A stretch of 64,000 bases of DNA, from NCBI GenBank assembly GCA_002307235.1, contig DBTV01000011.1:117098-181097 (forward strand), given 5' to 3'. This document shows, piece by piece, positions 54,987 through 63,777 of this stretch (its first letter is position 1; the number at the start of each line of letters is the position of its first letter). The notes beneath the pieces were generated by a model. That model made no database searches, was not told the origin of the DNA, and saw only the letters and a program-made list of their open reading frames with translations. This stretch comes from Acidobacteriaceae bacterium UBA1307 (lineage in GTDB: Bacteria > Acidobacteriota > Terriglobia > Terriglobales > Acidobacteriaceae). Made by a program: the position numbers and the translations under genes.

Positions 54987-55505
54987 ATGGCTTACGATAG
55001 CTCCGTGACAAGCAAAGAAGGTCGAAAGAGTCATGTGCAGAGAGTGATCAGCACAGTCTGGGCACTGCTTTTTAGTGCAATTTTCATTGGTTGCCTTCGG
55101 TTGATGCTCACCCAAGATGCGCCATCGACGCGGATACGTGATGTAAAGCTACTCTTTTTGCTCGTGATAATCTTCGCTGCCTTCCGCCTCATCTGGCCCG
55201 AGTGCCTTGAGGACTTCTGGACAAAACGAACCTACGCTCAGAAGATGGTGCTCTATCGGCTGCATCAGGTCAGCATTGCGGTATTGTTCCTGGCAGGTTG
55301 GCTTTGCATCTTTCATGCCGAGCAACTCTTCCAGCCAGATCACATAGAAAAACTGCGCAATTTGCTCTTGGATCTCTGGGAAACGTCCTTTATATTTCTT
55401 CTTTTTCTGGCCAACCTGACCGGATTGCACGACAATGCCTACGTTCCGCAGCGACCGGCGGCAGAGGAACAAGACGTACACGCAGCCTCTCAGACACAGC
55501 TATGA
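54987..55505 (+). CDS. Small polytopic membrane protein, unknown family
   Basis: A 172-residue protein with about four hydrophobic segments (VISTVWALLFSAIFIGCL, VKLLFLLVIIFAAFRLIW, VSIAVLFLAGWLCIF, FIFLLFLANLTGL) and a polar C-terminus. The ATG at 54987 follows the DUF92 stop by 2 bases. Codon use is noticeably more A/T-rich than in neighbouring genes, which could mean a recent arrival or a fast-evolving gene. Not recognised. Confidence 0.7.
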   Translation: MAYDSSVTSKEGRKSHVQRVISTVWALLFSAIFIGCLRLMLTQDAPSTRIRDVKLLFLLVIIFAAFRLIWPECLEDFWTKRTYAQKMVLYRLHQVSIAVLFLAGWLCIFHAEQLFQPDHIEKLRNLLLDLWETSFIFLLFLANLTGLHDNAYVPQRPAAEEQDVHAASQTQL

Positions 55506-55563
55506 GCGTCCCCTTCGTTGTGCACGATTCACTGTTCACTGTCTGCTGAAACTGGTCCCTGCC

Positions 55564-56184
55564 CTAGTGCAAATGCAGCCGCCACAGCGTGTAGCTGGCG
55601 ATTTCGTGCACGGTGCGGGCGAGTTCGCCCGAGTAGCCTTCCACCGGAACGCGCGGGCGCGGCGAGGTCAGCACGTTGAGCCCGTGGGCGGCGCACAGGG
55701 CGCGCAGGCGGAACAGGTGCGTCGCGTCGCTGACCACGATCAGACGGTGCAGGTGGTTGGCGCGCGCAATCACGGCCAGCCGTCGCACCGAGTCCTCCGT
55801 GTTGCGGCTATGGGTTTCGGCGATGATCTCATCTTCGTCGACGCCGGTGCCCATCAGATAGCTTTTGCCGACCTCGCCCTCGGAGAACTGATCGGCGTCG
55901 CCGCCCTCGCCGCCCAGGGTAATCAGCAGCGGCGCCAGCCCGCGACGATAGAGCGCCAGAGCGTGGTCAAGCCGTGCGCGAAAGGCCAGCGAGGGCCGGC
56001 CGTCATATTGCGCGGCGCCAAAGACGACGATGGCATCGGCCGGAGCCGCCTGATCCTCCACGGCGCAGATCTTGATCTGTGCATCGACCCAACGAACCCA
56101 GAACCCGGCCGCGCCGATGCCCAAAAACAGCACCAGCCCGGCGATCCACCGACCCCAGCTTCGACCTCTCCACGTGGACCCCAT
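55564..56184 (-). CDS. DUF218/YdcF-SanA-family membrane-anchored protein
   Basis: A 206-residue protein with an N-terminal membrane anchor (WIAGLVLFLGIGAAGFWV, about 13-30) and a DUF218 domain: ADAIVVFGAAQYDGRPS, ALYRRGLAPLLITLGGEG, ETHSRNTEDSVRRLA and VSDATHLFRLRALC. DUF218 proteins (ElyC, SanA) affect envelope integrity and undecaprenyl-phosphate use in E. coli; the molecular reaction is not established. Length and motifs are typical. Confidence 0.9.
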   Translation of the reverse strand: MGSTWRGRSWGRWIAGLVLFLGIGAAGFWVRWVDAQIKICAVEDQAAPADAIVVFGAAQYDGRPSLAFRARLDHALALYRRGLAPLLITLGGEGGDADQFSEGEVGKSYLMGTGVDEDEIIAETHSRNTEDSVRRLAVIARANHLHRLIVVSDATHLFRLRALCAAHGLNVLTSPRPRVPVEGYSGELARTVHEIASYTLWRLHLH

Positions 56185-56248
56185 GGGCTCATCTTAGCGC
56201 TGTGCCGCAACACGTGCGCAGGGTGCAAATCGTTTTTGTACCAGAAAG

Positions 56249-56893
56249 TTAACGGTCGAGGGTCATGAAGATCTCATGGGTGGGAATGGCGCCCTCGCGC
56301 ACGATCTCCCAGCGATTGGATCCGAGCGAAAGATCGACGATGGTCGTCGGCAACGCGCGGCCGGTCGGTCCACCGTCGACAATCAGCGGAATGCGGTCGC
56401 CGATCTGGTCACGCACCGCGGCGGCATGGGTGCATTCGGGAGCGCCCTGCAGGTTCGCCGAGGTAGCGGTGATCGGCTGCCCAAATCCTTCCACCACGGC
56501 GCGCGCAATGGCGGCGTCGGGCACGCGCAGAGCCACGTTGCCGGTATGCGCAGTCGAGCGCAGCGGCAGCTTGGTGCCCGCGCGCATGATGATCGTCAGC
56601 GGACCGGGCCAGAACCGTTCCGCCAGTTTGTCGAGGCGCGGATCGTCCTCGCGCGCCAGCGCATAGGCCTGCGCCAGCGAGGCCACCAGTAGCGAAAGCG
56701 GCTTGTGCCTCTGGCGGGTCTTGATCTGGTAAATGCGCTCGACGGCCTGCAAGTTCACCGGATCAACGGCCAGGCCATAAAAGGTGTCGGTGGGCAAAGC
56801 AATGACCTCGCCCTGACGTAGACGGGAGACGATGGAATCGATCCGATCCGATTCGGGTTCGTCGGGATGGACGCGTACAATTTCCGCGGACAA
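56249..56893 (-). CDS. tsaC: Threonylcarbamoyl-AMP synthase (TsaC/Sua5/YwlC)
   Basis: A 214-residue enzyme making L-threonylcarbamoyl-AMP from threonine, bicarbonate and ATP, the first step of t6A tRNA modification. Motifs include VIALPTDTFYGLAVDP, KTRQRHKPLSLLVAS, FWPGPLTIIMRAG, VALRVPDAAIARAV and ITATSANLQG. It is the short form, without the Sua5 C-terminal domain. It is divergent from the rRNA/tRNA methyltransferase gene. Confidence 0.95.
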   Translation of the reverse strand: MSAEIVRVHPDEPESDRIDSIVSRLRQGEVIALPTDTFYGLAVDPVNLQAVERIYQIKTRQRHKPLSLLVASLAQAYALAREDDPRLDKLAERFWPGPLTIIMRAGTKLPLRSTAHTGNVALRVPDAAIARAVVEGFGQPITATSANLQGAPECTHAAAVRDQIGDRIPLIVDGGPTGRALPTTIVDLSLGSNRWEIVREGAIPTHEIFMTLDR

Positions 56894-57033
56894 AAGCGTA
56901 CCTCTGCTTCAGGGGGGTAAAGGCCTACAAACTCGCAAGCTATCACAGCACCAGCGCTGGTGCAAGTTGAGCGGCCCCGTTCCGGCAGCAGCATCCGTTT
57001 CAAAACAAGAGAATCGGCCTAAGATAGAGAGTG

Positions 57034-57840
57034 ATGAAGACTGTTCCGGTTCGCACCATCCAGAGTAAACAAAATCCGCGCCTCAAGCAGTTGCGACGCG
57101 CTCTTGCCACGCCAGCAGCGTTGGCCGGCATCGAGGGGCCCAACCTGCTCGAAGAAGCCATCAAGGCCCAACTTACGCTGGAATGCGTTTTTGTGGCCGA
57201 GGACGAGGCCGAGCGGCTGGACGGCTTCGCGTTCGACGCAGCAACCGAGGTGCTGGCTCTGCCGCGCGAGCTGCTCCGGGCGGCCCTCGCCACCGAGACG
57301 CCGCAGACCGTGGCCGCCCTGGTGCGTCCGCCAGTGTTCTCCTGGGCCGACATTCTCGATCTGCCCCATGCCCCGCTCATCGTGATTCTTGCCGGTGTGC
57401 AAGACCCCGGCAACCTGGGCACGATTCTGCGCTCGGCCGAGGCCTTTGGCGCCACCGGCGTCATCGCCCTGCCAGGCACGGTCAACGCCTGGAACCCGAA
57501 GGCCGTACGCGCCTCGGCGGGCTCGCTCTTCCGGCTGCCCTATCTGAGTGCCCCGGTCGAGGACGCCTTTGCGCGCCTGCATGCGGCCGGCATCAAGATC
57601 TGGACAACAGCGGTGCACGATGCCTTTGCGCTCGACAAGGCCGGGCTTGTTCAACCCACCGCGCTGATCATCGGCAACGAAGGCAACGGCGTGCCCGAGG
57701 CCATTGCCGCCGAAGCCGACGCGGCGCTGACGATTCCCTGCCCCGGCCCGGTCGAAAGCCTGAACGCCGCCGTCGCCGCCAGCATTCTGCTCTACGAAGC
57801 CAGCCGCCAGCGCGCACCCAAGAAGGGCAACCGCCGATGA
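57034..57840 (+). CDS. SpoU/TrmH-family RNA 2'-O-methyltransferase
   Basis: A 268-residue SPOUT methyltransferase. An N-terminal substrate-binding part (IQSKQNPRLKQLRRALATP) is followed by the trefoil-knot domain: motif 1 GVQDPGNLGTILRSAEAFGA, motif 2 LIIGNEGNGVPE, motif 3 IPCPGPVESLNAAVAASILL. It methylates a ribose in rRNA or tRNA with SAM; the exact site is not readable. A GTG at 57031 immediately before the ATG is equally usable. Its TGA overlaps the rarA start (ATGA), so the two are coupled. Confidence 0.92.
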   Translation: MKTVPVRTIQSKQNPRLKQLRRALATPAALAGIEGPNLLEEAIKAQLTLECVFVAEDEAERLDGFAFDAATEVLALPRELLRAALATETPQTVAALVRPPVFSWADILDLPHAPLIVILAGVQDPGNLGTILRSAEAFGATGVIALPGTVNAWNPKAVRASAGSLFRLPYLSAPVEDAFARLHAAGIKIWTTAVHDAFALDKAGLVQPTALIIGNEGNGVPEAIAAEADAALTIPCPGPVESLNAAVAASILLYEASRQRAPKKGNRR

Positions 57841-59195
57841 ATCTCTTCGACCAAAGCGAGGACTTCTCCTCGGTCTCGAACCGGATCTCGGCCCACGCAA
57901 CGGCGGGCTCGCCGCTGGCGGAAAAAATGCGGCCGCGCACGCTTGACGAGTTGGCGGGCCAGCAGCATCTGGTCGGCCCGGGCAAGCCGTTGCGCGTGCA
58001 GATCGAGCGCGACGACGCCAGTTCGATGATCTTCTGGGGACCGCCCGGAGTGGGCAAAACCACGCTGGCCAAGATCGTGGCCGAGACCACCCGCGCCAAC
58101 TTCGTCGAGTTTTCCGCCGTCGTCAGTGGTATCAAGGAGATCAAGCAGGTGATGGTGGAAGCGGCCAAGGCCGCGGAAATGGGCACGCGCACCATTCTGT
58201 TCATCGATGAAATTCATCGCTTCAACAAGGCGCAGCAGGATGCTTTTTTGCCCTATCTTGAGCGCGGCACCATCCGGCTGATCGGCGCGACCACCGAGAA
58301 TCCGTCCTTTGAGATCAACGCTGCATTGCTCTCGCGCTGCCGGGTCTACGTGCTTGAGGCGCTCGGCGAAGAGCAGGTGGCCCTGTTGCTGCGCCGCGCC
58401 ATTGAAGATCCCGTGCGTGGCCTGGGCGCGCGGGCGCTCACCGCCGACGACGATGCACTGGCCGTCATCGCCAGCTACTCGAATGGCGACTGCCGCTCGG
58501 CCTACAACACGCTTGAAGTAGCCGCACAGTTGGCCGAAGACGCCGACAAACACATCACCAAGGCCGTCGCCGGCGAGGCCGTGCAGCAGCGCGTACTGCA
58601 ATATGACAAAAAGGGCGAGGAGCACTATAACCTGATCTCGGCCTTGCACAAGAGCGTGCGCAACTCCGATCCCGACGCAGCGCTCTACTGGCTGGGGCGC
58701 ATGTTTGCCGCCGGGGAAGACCCCATCTACATTGCGCGGCGCGTGACGCGGATGGCCTTTGAGGACATTGGTCTGGCCGCGCCCGAGGCGATGAACCTGT
58801 GCCTGAGCGCCAAGCAGGCCATGGAGTTTATCGGCTCGCCCGAGGCCGATCTGGCCATTGCGCAGGCCGTCGTCTATCTGTGCCTCGCGCCCAAGTCAAA
58901 CTCGGTCTACACGGCCTACAATCAGGTGCTGGCCGACATTGAACACACGGCGCAGGCCCCGGTGCCGCTGCACCTGCGCAACGCACCGACCAGGCTGATG
59001 GAAGAACTCGGCTACAAAAAGGGCTATCGCTATGCACACGACGAAGAGGGCAAGGTGGCTGACATGCAGTGCCTGCCCGACGCGCTCAAAAACCGCGTTT
59101 ACTATCATCCAACCCACGAGGGCCGCGAAAAACAGCTTGCCCAGCGGCTCGAAGAGATTCAGCGCCTCAAGGCCGCCAAGCGAGAACCACGGTAA
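57837..59195 (+). CDS. rarA: Replication-associated recombination protein RarA (MgsA)
   Basis: A 452-residue AAA+ ATPase acting at stalled replication forks. Motifs: MRPRTLDELAGQQHLVG, Walker A WGPPGVGKTTLA, Walker B ILFIDEIHRFNKAQQDAF, sensor 1 IGATTENPSFE, and the C-terminal tetramerisation region MAFEDIGLAAPEAM ... YKKGYRYAHDEEG. Length normal. The ATG at 57837 overlaps the upstream stop by 4 bases; longer forms in this frame run into the methyltransferase gene and are not real. Confidence 0.95.
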   Translation: MNLFDQSEDFSSVSNRISAHATAGSPLAEKMRPRTLDELAGQQHLVGPGKPLRVQIERDDASSMIFWGPPGVGKTTLAKIVAETTRANFVEFSAVVSGIKEIKQVMVEAAKAAEMGTRTILFIDEIHRFNKAQQDAFLPYLERGTIRLIGATTENPSFEINAALLSRCRVYVLEALGEEQVALLLRRAIEDPVRGLGARALTADDDALAVIASYSNGDCRSAYNTLEVAAQLAEDADKHITKAVAGEAVQQRVLQYDKKGEEHYNLISALHKSVRNSDPDAALYWLGRMFAAGEDPIYIARRVTRMAFEDIGLAAPEAMNLCLSAKQAMEFIGSPEADLAIAQAVVYLCLAPKSNSVYTAYNQVLADIEHTAQAPVPLHLRNAPTRLMEELGYKKGYRYAHDEEGKVADMQCLPDALKNRVYYHPTHEGREKQLAQRLEEIQRLKAAKREPR

Positions 59196-59342
59196 AATCG
59201 GGGCTCTGGCGCAGTTCTTCTTTTTGAACAGACGAATGCTCTGTTCCAGCGTCTAAACAGAGCGCCAAGGAAACAGGCGCCGGGGGGTGCAATCTCCCCA
59301 TCTGCCTGATTTACAATCACGAGGTAGGCAAGAACGTTCCGA

Positions 59343-60920
59343 ATGAGGCTTTTTCCCATGAATTCATGCCGGGCGCTAGTGCGTTTGGTGCAGGCGGGGG
59401 CAGCATTGACTGCTGTCGCCCTGATGGCTGGTTGCGGCGATTCTTATCGGCCGGTCGTAACGTCGACAACCTCGAGCGGGCCGGCGTCGGTAATCACCTC
59501 GTATGCGGTGACAGTCTCGGCGCCTTCGTCCAGCACTGGCATCGCCACGATCATCGATTATTCCGGCGACACCGTTATGGCCTATGCGTCGATCGGGGCC
59601 AGTCCCACCAACTTCGTCCTGGACGAACTGGGATCCGAGGGCTACACCATGGGCGCGGACGGCGTGCTCTACAACTTCCCGATCACGGCCACTTTGCAGA
59701 ATAAGAATATTCTGAACAGCACAGTGAACTCGACGGCGAGCATTACCAATCTTCTGGCTCCCGCCTCCGGTCTCTGGGCTGCCGACAACACCGGCAATGC
59801 CCTCGACTACTTCACCGGTTCGCCAGAAACCTTCAACCGCGCAATTTCGCTGAGTGGCACGCAACCGGTCGCTGTGGCCGGACCGGGCTCCTCCAGCGGG
59901 CAGTATCAGTACGTGCTCTCGCAGAACCTGAGCGACGCGACGATCTGCAACACCGCGCCCACGACGGTCACCACCAATGGCACCGCTACCCCGATCACGG
60001 TTTCGACCCTGACCGCCGGCAACGCCATCGCTCTCGGCAAGTGCCCGGTCTTCGGCGCGCAGAGCACAGATCTGCAACGTCTGTTCGTGCTTAACCGCGG
60101 CGACTCGACGATTACCGTCATCAACACCCAGAAGAACGCGCTCGACTCCTGCACCCCTTATCAAAACGTGGCTGGCACATGGGTCACCTGCCATCCGACC
60201 ATCTCACTGCCCACCGGCTCTGGCCCGGTCTTCGCCGAGTACAACGCCACCAAGCAGCAGTTGATCGTCGCCAACTACGACGGCGGAACCATCAGCGTCA
60301 TCGATGTGCCGCTCGACAAGTACGGCAACGACGCCAACACCTACACGGGCAACTGCGTCGACAGCAGCAGCGGCAGCGCTTCGTATGCGGCCTGCGGCAA
60401 CGTGGCCTCCGGCTTTGGCACCGTCCACACCATCACCGTGGGCAATACCAGCCATCCCTACCCGGCCAGCGTCTCTGCCCTCTATGACGGCACCAAGGCT
60501 TACACCGCGAATCAGGGTGACGACACCACTTGCATCACGGGTGGAACCTGCAGCGGCAACGGCACCGTCACCGTGGTCAATCTGGACAGCTATACGGTGG
60601 AAAAAACTCTCACCGTCACCGGCCATCCTCGCACGGTCGTCTCCACGCAGAACTCCACGATCAGCAAGGTCTATGCCTCCTCGCCCGACAGCCCGTATCT
60701 GACGGTCATCAAGTCCTCGGGCAGCACGACCGATGTGATCAATACGACGCTGCTCACCCAGGGCAACATCGTCGACGTACGCGTGACCACACAGAACGGC
60801 AGCTCGGGCACCAACCCGCTCTACGTCAGTCGCACGCCGGGCTACGGCACGCCATGCAACCTGCCGCCGAGCGCCTACTCCAGCCTGACGCTGGCTACCT
60901 GCCGCGCAATGCCCAACTAG
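59343..60920 (+). CDS. YncE-like beta-propeller lipoprotein
   Basis: A 525-residue exported protein. Lipobox LMAGC after a signal sequence (ALVRLVQAGAALTAVALMAGC). The rest has several YVTN/YncE-type propeller blades: LFVLNRGDSTITVINTQKNA, LIVANYDGGTISVIDVPLDK, YTANQGDDTTCI and VTVVNLDSYTVEKTL. Such proteins are surface or periplasmic binding scaffolds; no catalytic residues are apparent. A strong terminator follows. Start codon 59343 has no clear ribosome-binding site; the ATG at 59358 is the alternative. Confidence 0.85.
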   Translation: MRLFPMNSCRALVRLVQAGAALTAVALMAGCGDSYRPVVTSTTSSGPASVITSYAVTVSAPSSSTGIATIIDYSGDTVMAYASIGASPTNFVLDELGSEGYTMGADGVLYNFPITATLQNKNILNSTVNSTASITNLLAPASGLWAADNTGNALDYFTGSPETFNRAISLSGTQPVAVAGPGSSSGQYQYVLSQNLSDATICNTAPTTVTTNGTATPITVSTLTAGNAIALGKCPVFGAQSTDLQRLFVLNRGDSTITVINTQKNALDSCTPYQNVAGTWVTCHPTISLPTGSGPVFAEYNATKQQLIVANYDGGTISVIDVPLDKYGNDANTYTGNCVDSSSGSASYAACGNVASGFGTVHTITVGNTSHPYPASVSALYDGTKAYTANQGDDTTCITGGTCSGNGTVTVVNLDSYTVEKTLTVTGHPRTVVSTQNSTISKVYASSPDSPYLTVIKSSGSTTDVINTTLLTQGNIVDVRVTTQNGSSGTNPLYVSRTPGYGTPCNLPPSAYSSLTLATCRAMPN

Positions 60921-60940
60921 GCACGGTGCAACACCAAGCA

Positions 60941-60980
60941 AAACGGCCATCCTTCCCCGAGAAGGATGGCCGTTTACTTT
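60941..60980 (+). terminator. Terminator after the propeller lipoprotein
   Basis: A perfect 14-bp stem (60941-60954 with 60962-60975) and a 7-base loop, ending GTTTACTTT. Confidence 0.88.
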
Positions 60981-61024
60981 CTAATATTTGCGTTTTTAGA
61001 TCGTGCGAGTAAAAAATATAATAA

Positions 61025-61036
61025 TTGTTGCAACAA
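61025..61036. promoter_or_regulatory. 12-bp palindrome TTGTTGCAACAA upstream of yceI
   Basis: A perfect palindrome in an AT-rich stretch 83 bases before the yceI ribosome-binding region. MarR proteins bind palindromes of this general kind, and a marR gene follows yceI, so auto-control is plausible (inference). Confidence 0.5.
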
Positions 61037-61118
61037 CTATCAATCCTGCTGCATCTCATACAGGCAACACTTTGCACCGCACGCGCAAGCGGCGGCGCAC
61101 ACGATAAGGAGAACCTCT

Positions 61119-61694
61119 ATGAAACGCATCGCCCTCATCGCTGGCCTGCTTGCCCTCGCAGCGCCCTTCAGCTTCGCTCAAGCCTCCACCTGGGTCTCGG
61201 ATCAGGCTCATTCCGAGGTTGGCTTCAGCCTCTCGCATCTGTCCATTTCCACCGTGCGTGGCCGCTTCGGCAAGGTCAACGCCACCGTCGTCTATGACCA
61301 GGCCCACATCGCCAAATCCTCGGTCAAGGCCACCATCGACGTCAACTCCGTGCAGACCGGGGAAGAAGGCCGTGACAAGCACCTGAAGACCGCCGACTTC
61401 TTCGACACCGCCAGCTTCCCCACCGCGACCTTCGAAAGCACCAGCGTAGCCAAGAGCGCCAATGGGCTCACGGTACACGGCAACCTGACCCTGCACGGCA
61501 TCACCAAGCCGGTCACTCTCACCGTCATCGGCCCCAAGGGCCCGGTCGAGGGCATGGATCACAAGCAGCACGCCGGCTTTGAGGCCACCACAACCATTAG
61601 TCGCACCGCCTTCGGCATTGGGAACAAGTTCCCGGCGGCTGTGGTCGGCGACGAGGTAAAGCTGAACCTCGATCTCGACGTCGCCAAGCAATAA
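61119..61694 (+). CDS. YceI-family periplasmic lipid-binding protein
   Basis: A 191-residue protein with a signal peptide (MKRIALIAGLLALAAPFSFAQA) and a complete YceI lipocalin-like barrel: VSDQAHSEVGFSLSHL, TVRGRFGKVNATVVYD, DKHLKTADFFDTASFPTATF, LTLHGITKPVTLTV and ISRTAFGIGNKFPAAVVGDE. The family binds isoprenoid-quinone-like molecules. The start is set by AAGGAG ahead of ATG 61119. It precedes marR by 70 bases and is probably co-transcribed with it. Confidence 0.94.
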   Translation: MKRIALIAGLLALAAPFSFAQASTWVSDQAHSEVGFSLSHLSISTVRGRFGKVNATVVYDQAHIAKSSVKATIDVNSVQTGEEGRDKHLKTADFFDTASFPTATFESTSVAKSANGLTVHGNLTLHGITKPVTLTVIGPKGPVEGMDHKQHAGFEATTTISRTAFGIGNKFPAAVVGDEVKLNLDLDVAKQ

Positions 61695-61764
61695 TAGAAA
61701 CAGGGAGGGGGGCCGTCGGCATTCACGAGCCTCCCCCTGAGCACCCGCAGAACAGGAGCGCCCC

Positions 61765-62250
61765 ATGGCTACGCTGCAATTTGAAATCATTCAAGACCCG
61801 CCCTTTTTTAGCGTCGAGGAAGAGGCGTTCCTGAACCTGATGCGCACCACCGACAGCCTGGAACGCGCCTTTCATCTGAAGACGCGCGATTGGGGACTCA
61901 CCGCCACACAGTACAACGTGCTGCGCATTCTGCGCGGCGCCTACCCCAACGGGCTTACCTGTACGGCCATCGGCGAGCGCATGATTACCGCCGTGCCCGA
62001 CATTACCCGCCTGCTGGCGCGCCTGAAAAGCATGAAACTGATCGAGCAGCAGCGCGACGAACAGGACCGCCGCATCGTCTGGACATGCATCTCGGCTGTA
62101 GGGCTTGAAAAACTGCGCGCCATGGACCCGGTCATTCAGCGCGTTCCCGGCGAGCTCTTCGGGCACATGAACCAGGCGGAACTGCACGAGCTGATCCAAC
62201 TGCTCGAAAAAGCACGAGGGCCGCTGACGAGCAGCGACCCCCGAGAATAA
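61765..62250 (+). CDS. MarR-family regulator
   Basis: A 161-residue winged-helix regulator: LTATQYNVLRILRGAY, LTCTAIGERMITAVPDITRL (recognition helix), RLKSMKLIEQQRDEQDRRIVW (wing) and C-terminal dimer helices. AGGAG precedes the ATG. Probably regulates the yceI-marR pair through the palindrome at 61025. It converges on the LuxR-type gene 19 bases downstream. Confidence 0.92.
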   Translation: MATLQFEIIQDPPFFSVEEEAFLNLMRTTDSLERAFHLKTRDWGLTATQYNVLRILRGAYPNGLTCTAIGERMITAVPDITRLLARLKSMKLIEQQRDEQDRRIVWTCISAVGLEKLRAMDPVIQRVPGELFGHMNQAELHELIQLLEKARGPLTSSDPRE

Positions 62251-62269
62251 AAGCGGTATTTTTCCTGGC

Positions 62270-63031
62270 CTAAACGATCTTCTGGACCAGCGAGGTCTCG
62301 TCGACATCGCCCGGAATAATCTTGTTGTGCAGGCAGTAGAGCGCCAGCTCAAGCCGGTCGCTGACCCCCAGCTTGTCATAGATCTTGCGCAGGTAATTCT
62401 TGATGACCTGTTCGGTGGTGCCGAGCTGGAAGGCGATCTCTTTGTTGCGCTTGCCCTGCGTAATGCAGGTGATGATCGACAGCTCTTTCGGCGAGAGCTT
62501 GGGCTGGTTGCGCGGGCTGACCAAAGCGGCCGCCTGGGCGCGATAGGCCTCAATGACCCAGTTGACCGACTGGTTGTCGATCCAGGTTTCACCGGCGGCA
62601 ATGCGCCGCACGCAGCGCACCAAAAGGTCAGGCGAGATGGAGCGCGAGATGATGCCGCGCACGCCCCGGCGATAAAGCTCAACCGTGTAGTTTTCATCGG
62701 TCGCCGCCGCCTGCACAATCAGTTTTACCTCAGGCGCCAGTCGCAACAGCTCAGGAATTGCGTTGGCGGTTCCGGCCAGGAGGCCTCCCTCAAGTAAAAC
62801 AATATCTGAGGGATAACGCTGCAAGGCCGCGCGCAGATTCTCCAGTGAATCGGCCTGCGCGACAACACGCAGATCATCTTCGAGAGCAAAAACCTTACGG
62901 ATGCCCACGCGATAAATCGCCTGCGAATCGGCTAGAATGATTCGGACTGCACCTGGCTTGGCCTGCGCCTCTGCAAGCTCGTTCTCATTTGTATCGTTCA
63001 GAATGTCCATAGTCGGAAACAGCCAGTCCAT
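62270..63031 (-). CDS. LuxR/NarL-type regulator with a pseudo-receiver domain
   Basis: A 253-residue protein with a NarL-like receiver (about 28-150) and a LuxR helix-turn-helix (about 180-245, LSPKELSIITCITQGKRNKE, IAFQLGTTEQVIKNYLRKIY). In the receiver the phospho-acceptor Asp is Glu81 (DIVLLEGGL) and the conserved Lys is Arg130 (GVRGIISRSI), so it cannot be phosphorylated in the normal way. Start 63031 is the longest; ATG 63010 is also possible and neither has a strong ribosome-binding site. It follows a PilZ gene by 15 bases on the same strand. Confidence 0.9.
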   Translation of the reverse strand: MDWLFPTMDILNDTNENELAEAQAKPGAVRIILADSQAIYRVGIRKVFALEDDLRVVAQADSLENLRAALQRYPSDIVLLEGGLLAGTANAIPELLRLAPEVKLIVQAAATDENYTVELYRRGVRGIISRSISPDLLVRCVRRIAAGETWIDNQSVNWVIEAYRAQAAALVSPRNQPKLSPKELSIITCITQGKRNKEIAFQLGTTEQVIKNYLRKIYDKLGVSDRLELALYCLHNKIIPGDVDETSLVQKIV

Positions 63032-63046
63032 CTTGCGCGGCAGCCG

Positions 63047-63430
63047 TTACTGCGCCGCAAACTGGTACTCATCGATCGTGGCTGCGGCAAGATGTTGATC
63101 TTCGCTTAGATAGCAGCGTACCACACGTCCCGTGCAATGAACCAGAACATCGTGTTCAATTCCCAGAACTTGCCCCGGCATGCGCAGTGAAAAACGAAGA
63201 TTTTCGCCTACGGAAACACTGTGGTCGAGCTCGAAGAGAACACCACTGGCAGAAATATTTCTGGTCTTCGCCGCATAGGATCTGTCCTCATCGAAGATGA
63301 CCGCCGACAGTTCCAACGGAAACCGGACCGCACAGCGGACCTCTTGCCGCACAGGTACCGGAGACAAGACCGACGATGGTCCTGAGGCGCGCATCGCAGA
63401 GCCCTGCGAGACGATAGTCGCGTGTTCCAT
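63047..63430 (-). CDS. PilZ-domain protein, probable c-di-GMP receptor
   Basis: A 127-residue single-domain PilZ protein. The c-di-GMP signature is present: RxxxR as RCAVR (residues 32-36) and NISASG (58-63). It is first in a two-gene unit with the pseudo-receiver LuxR gene, so the pair may link c-di-GMP to transcription (inference). The PilZ-bearing cellulose synthase lies in the same window. Confidence 0.9.
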   Translation of the reverse strand: MEHATIVSQGSAMRASGPSSVLSPVPVRQEVRCAVRFPLELSAVIFDEDRSYAAKTRNISASGVLFELDHSVSVGENLRFSLRMPGQVLGIEHDVLVHCTGRVVRCYLSEDQHLAAATIDEYQFAAQ

Positions 63431-63777
63431 GAGACTACTCTAACGAAGCAGAGTGCAACAAAACAGGGCACCAAAGTTTACAGATGAGTAATTGCCCACA
63501 GTCTCTCCACCAAATACGCAACCGCAACGCCGACTCTCCTTCCCTCCTTTTGCGCAAAGAAGGTACTCGTATGTTGGTCGAAGCAAAGAGCCACATGCCG
63601 TCGGCAAATATTCGGAAAAATACACAGCCTTGCTTTTCATCCGCTGCGCCGGTGCCCTTAAAAAAAATTCTGACCATTGAAAATCTCTAATGCGGTTACT
63701 TTCGTGGTCAAACATTGACTTTATTGAGTTAGTCTCCGGGTGTACCGTCCCACTTTTGCACAAAAAGGAGAGTCACC
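63431..63777. other. 347-bp intergenic region between divergent genes
   Basis: Carries promoters for the PilZ-LuxR pair (minus) and the repeat-protein gene (plus). A TTGACT box at 63715-63720 could be a -35 element for the latter, without a convincing -10. No other gene or RNA recognised. Confidence 0.4.

Noticed and set aside
57183..57836. N-terminal extension of the rarA frame into the methyltransferase gene
   Set aside because: RarA homology begins at the ATG at 57837; the extension is out of frame with the methyltransferase and Arg-rich.
59261..59310. Two small hairpins upstream of the propeller lipoprotein, considered as a riboswitch
   Set aside because: The stems are short and match no riboswitch class I know; probably leader or terminator remnants of the rarA transcript.
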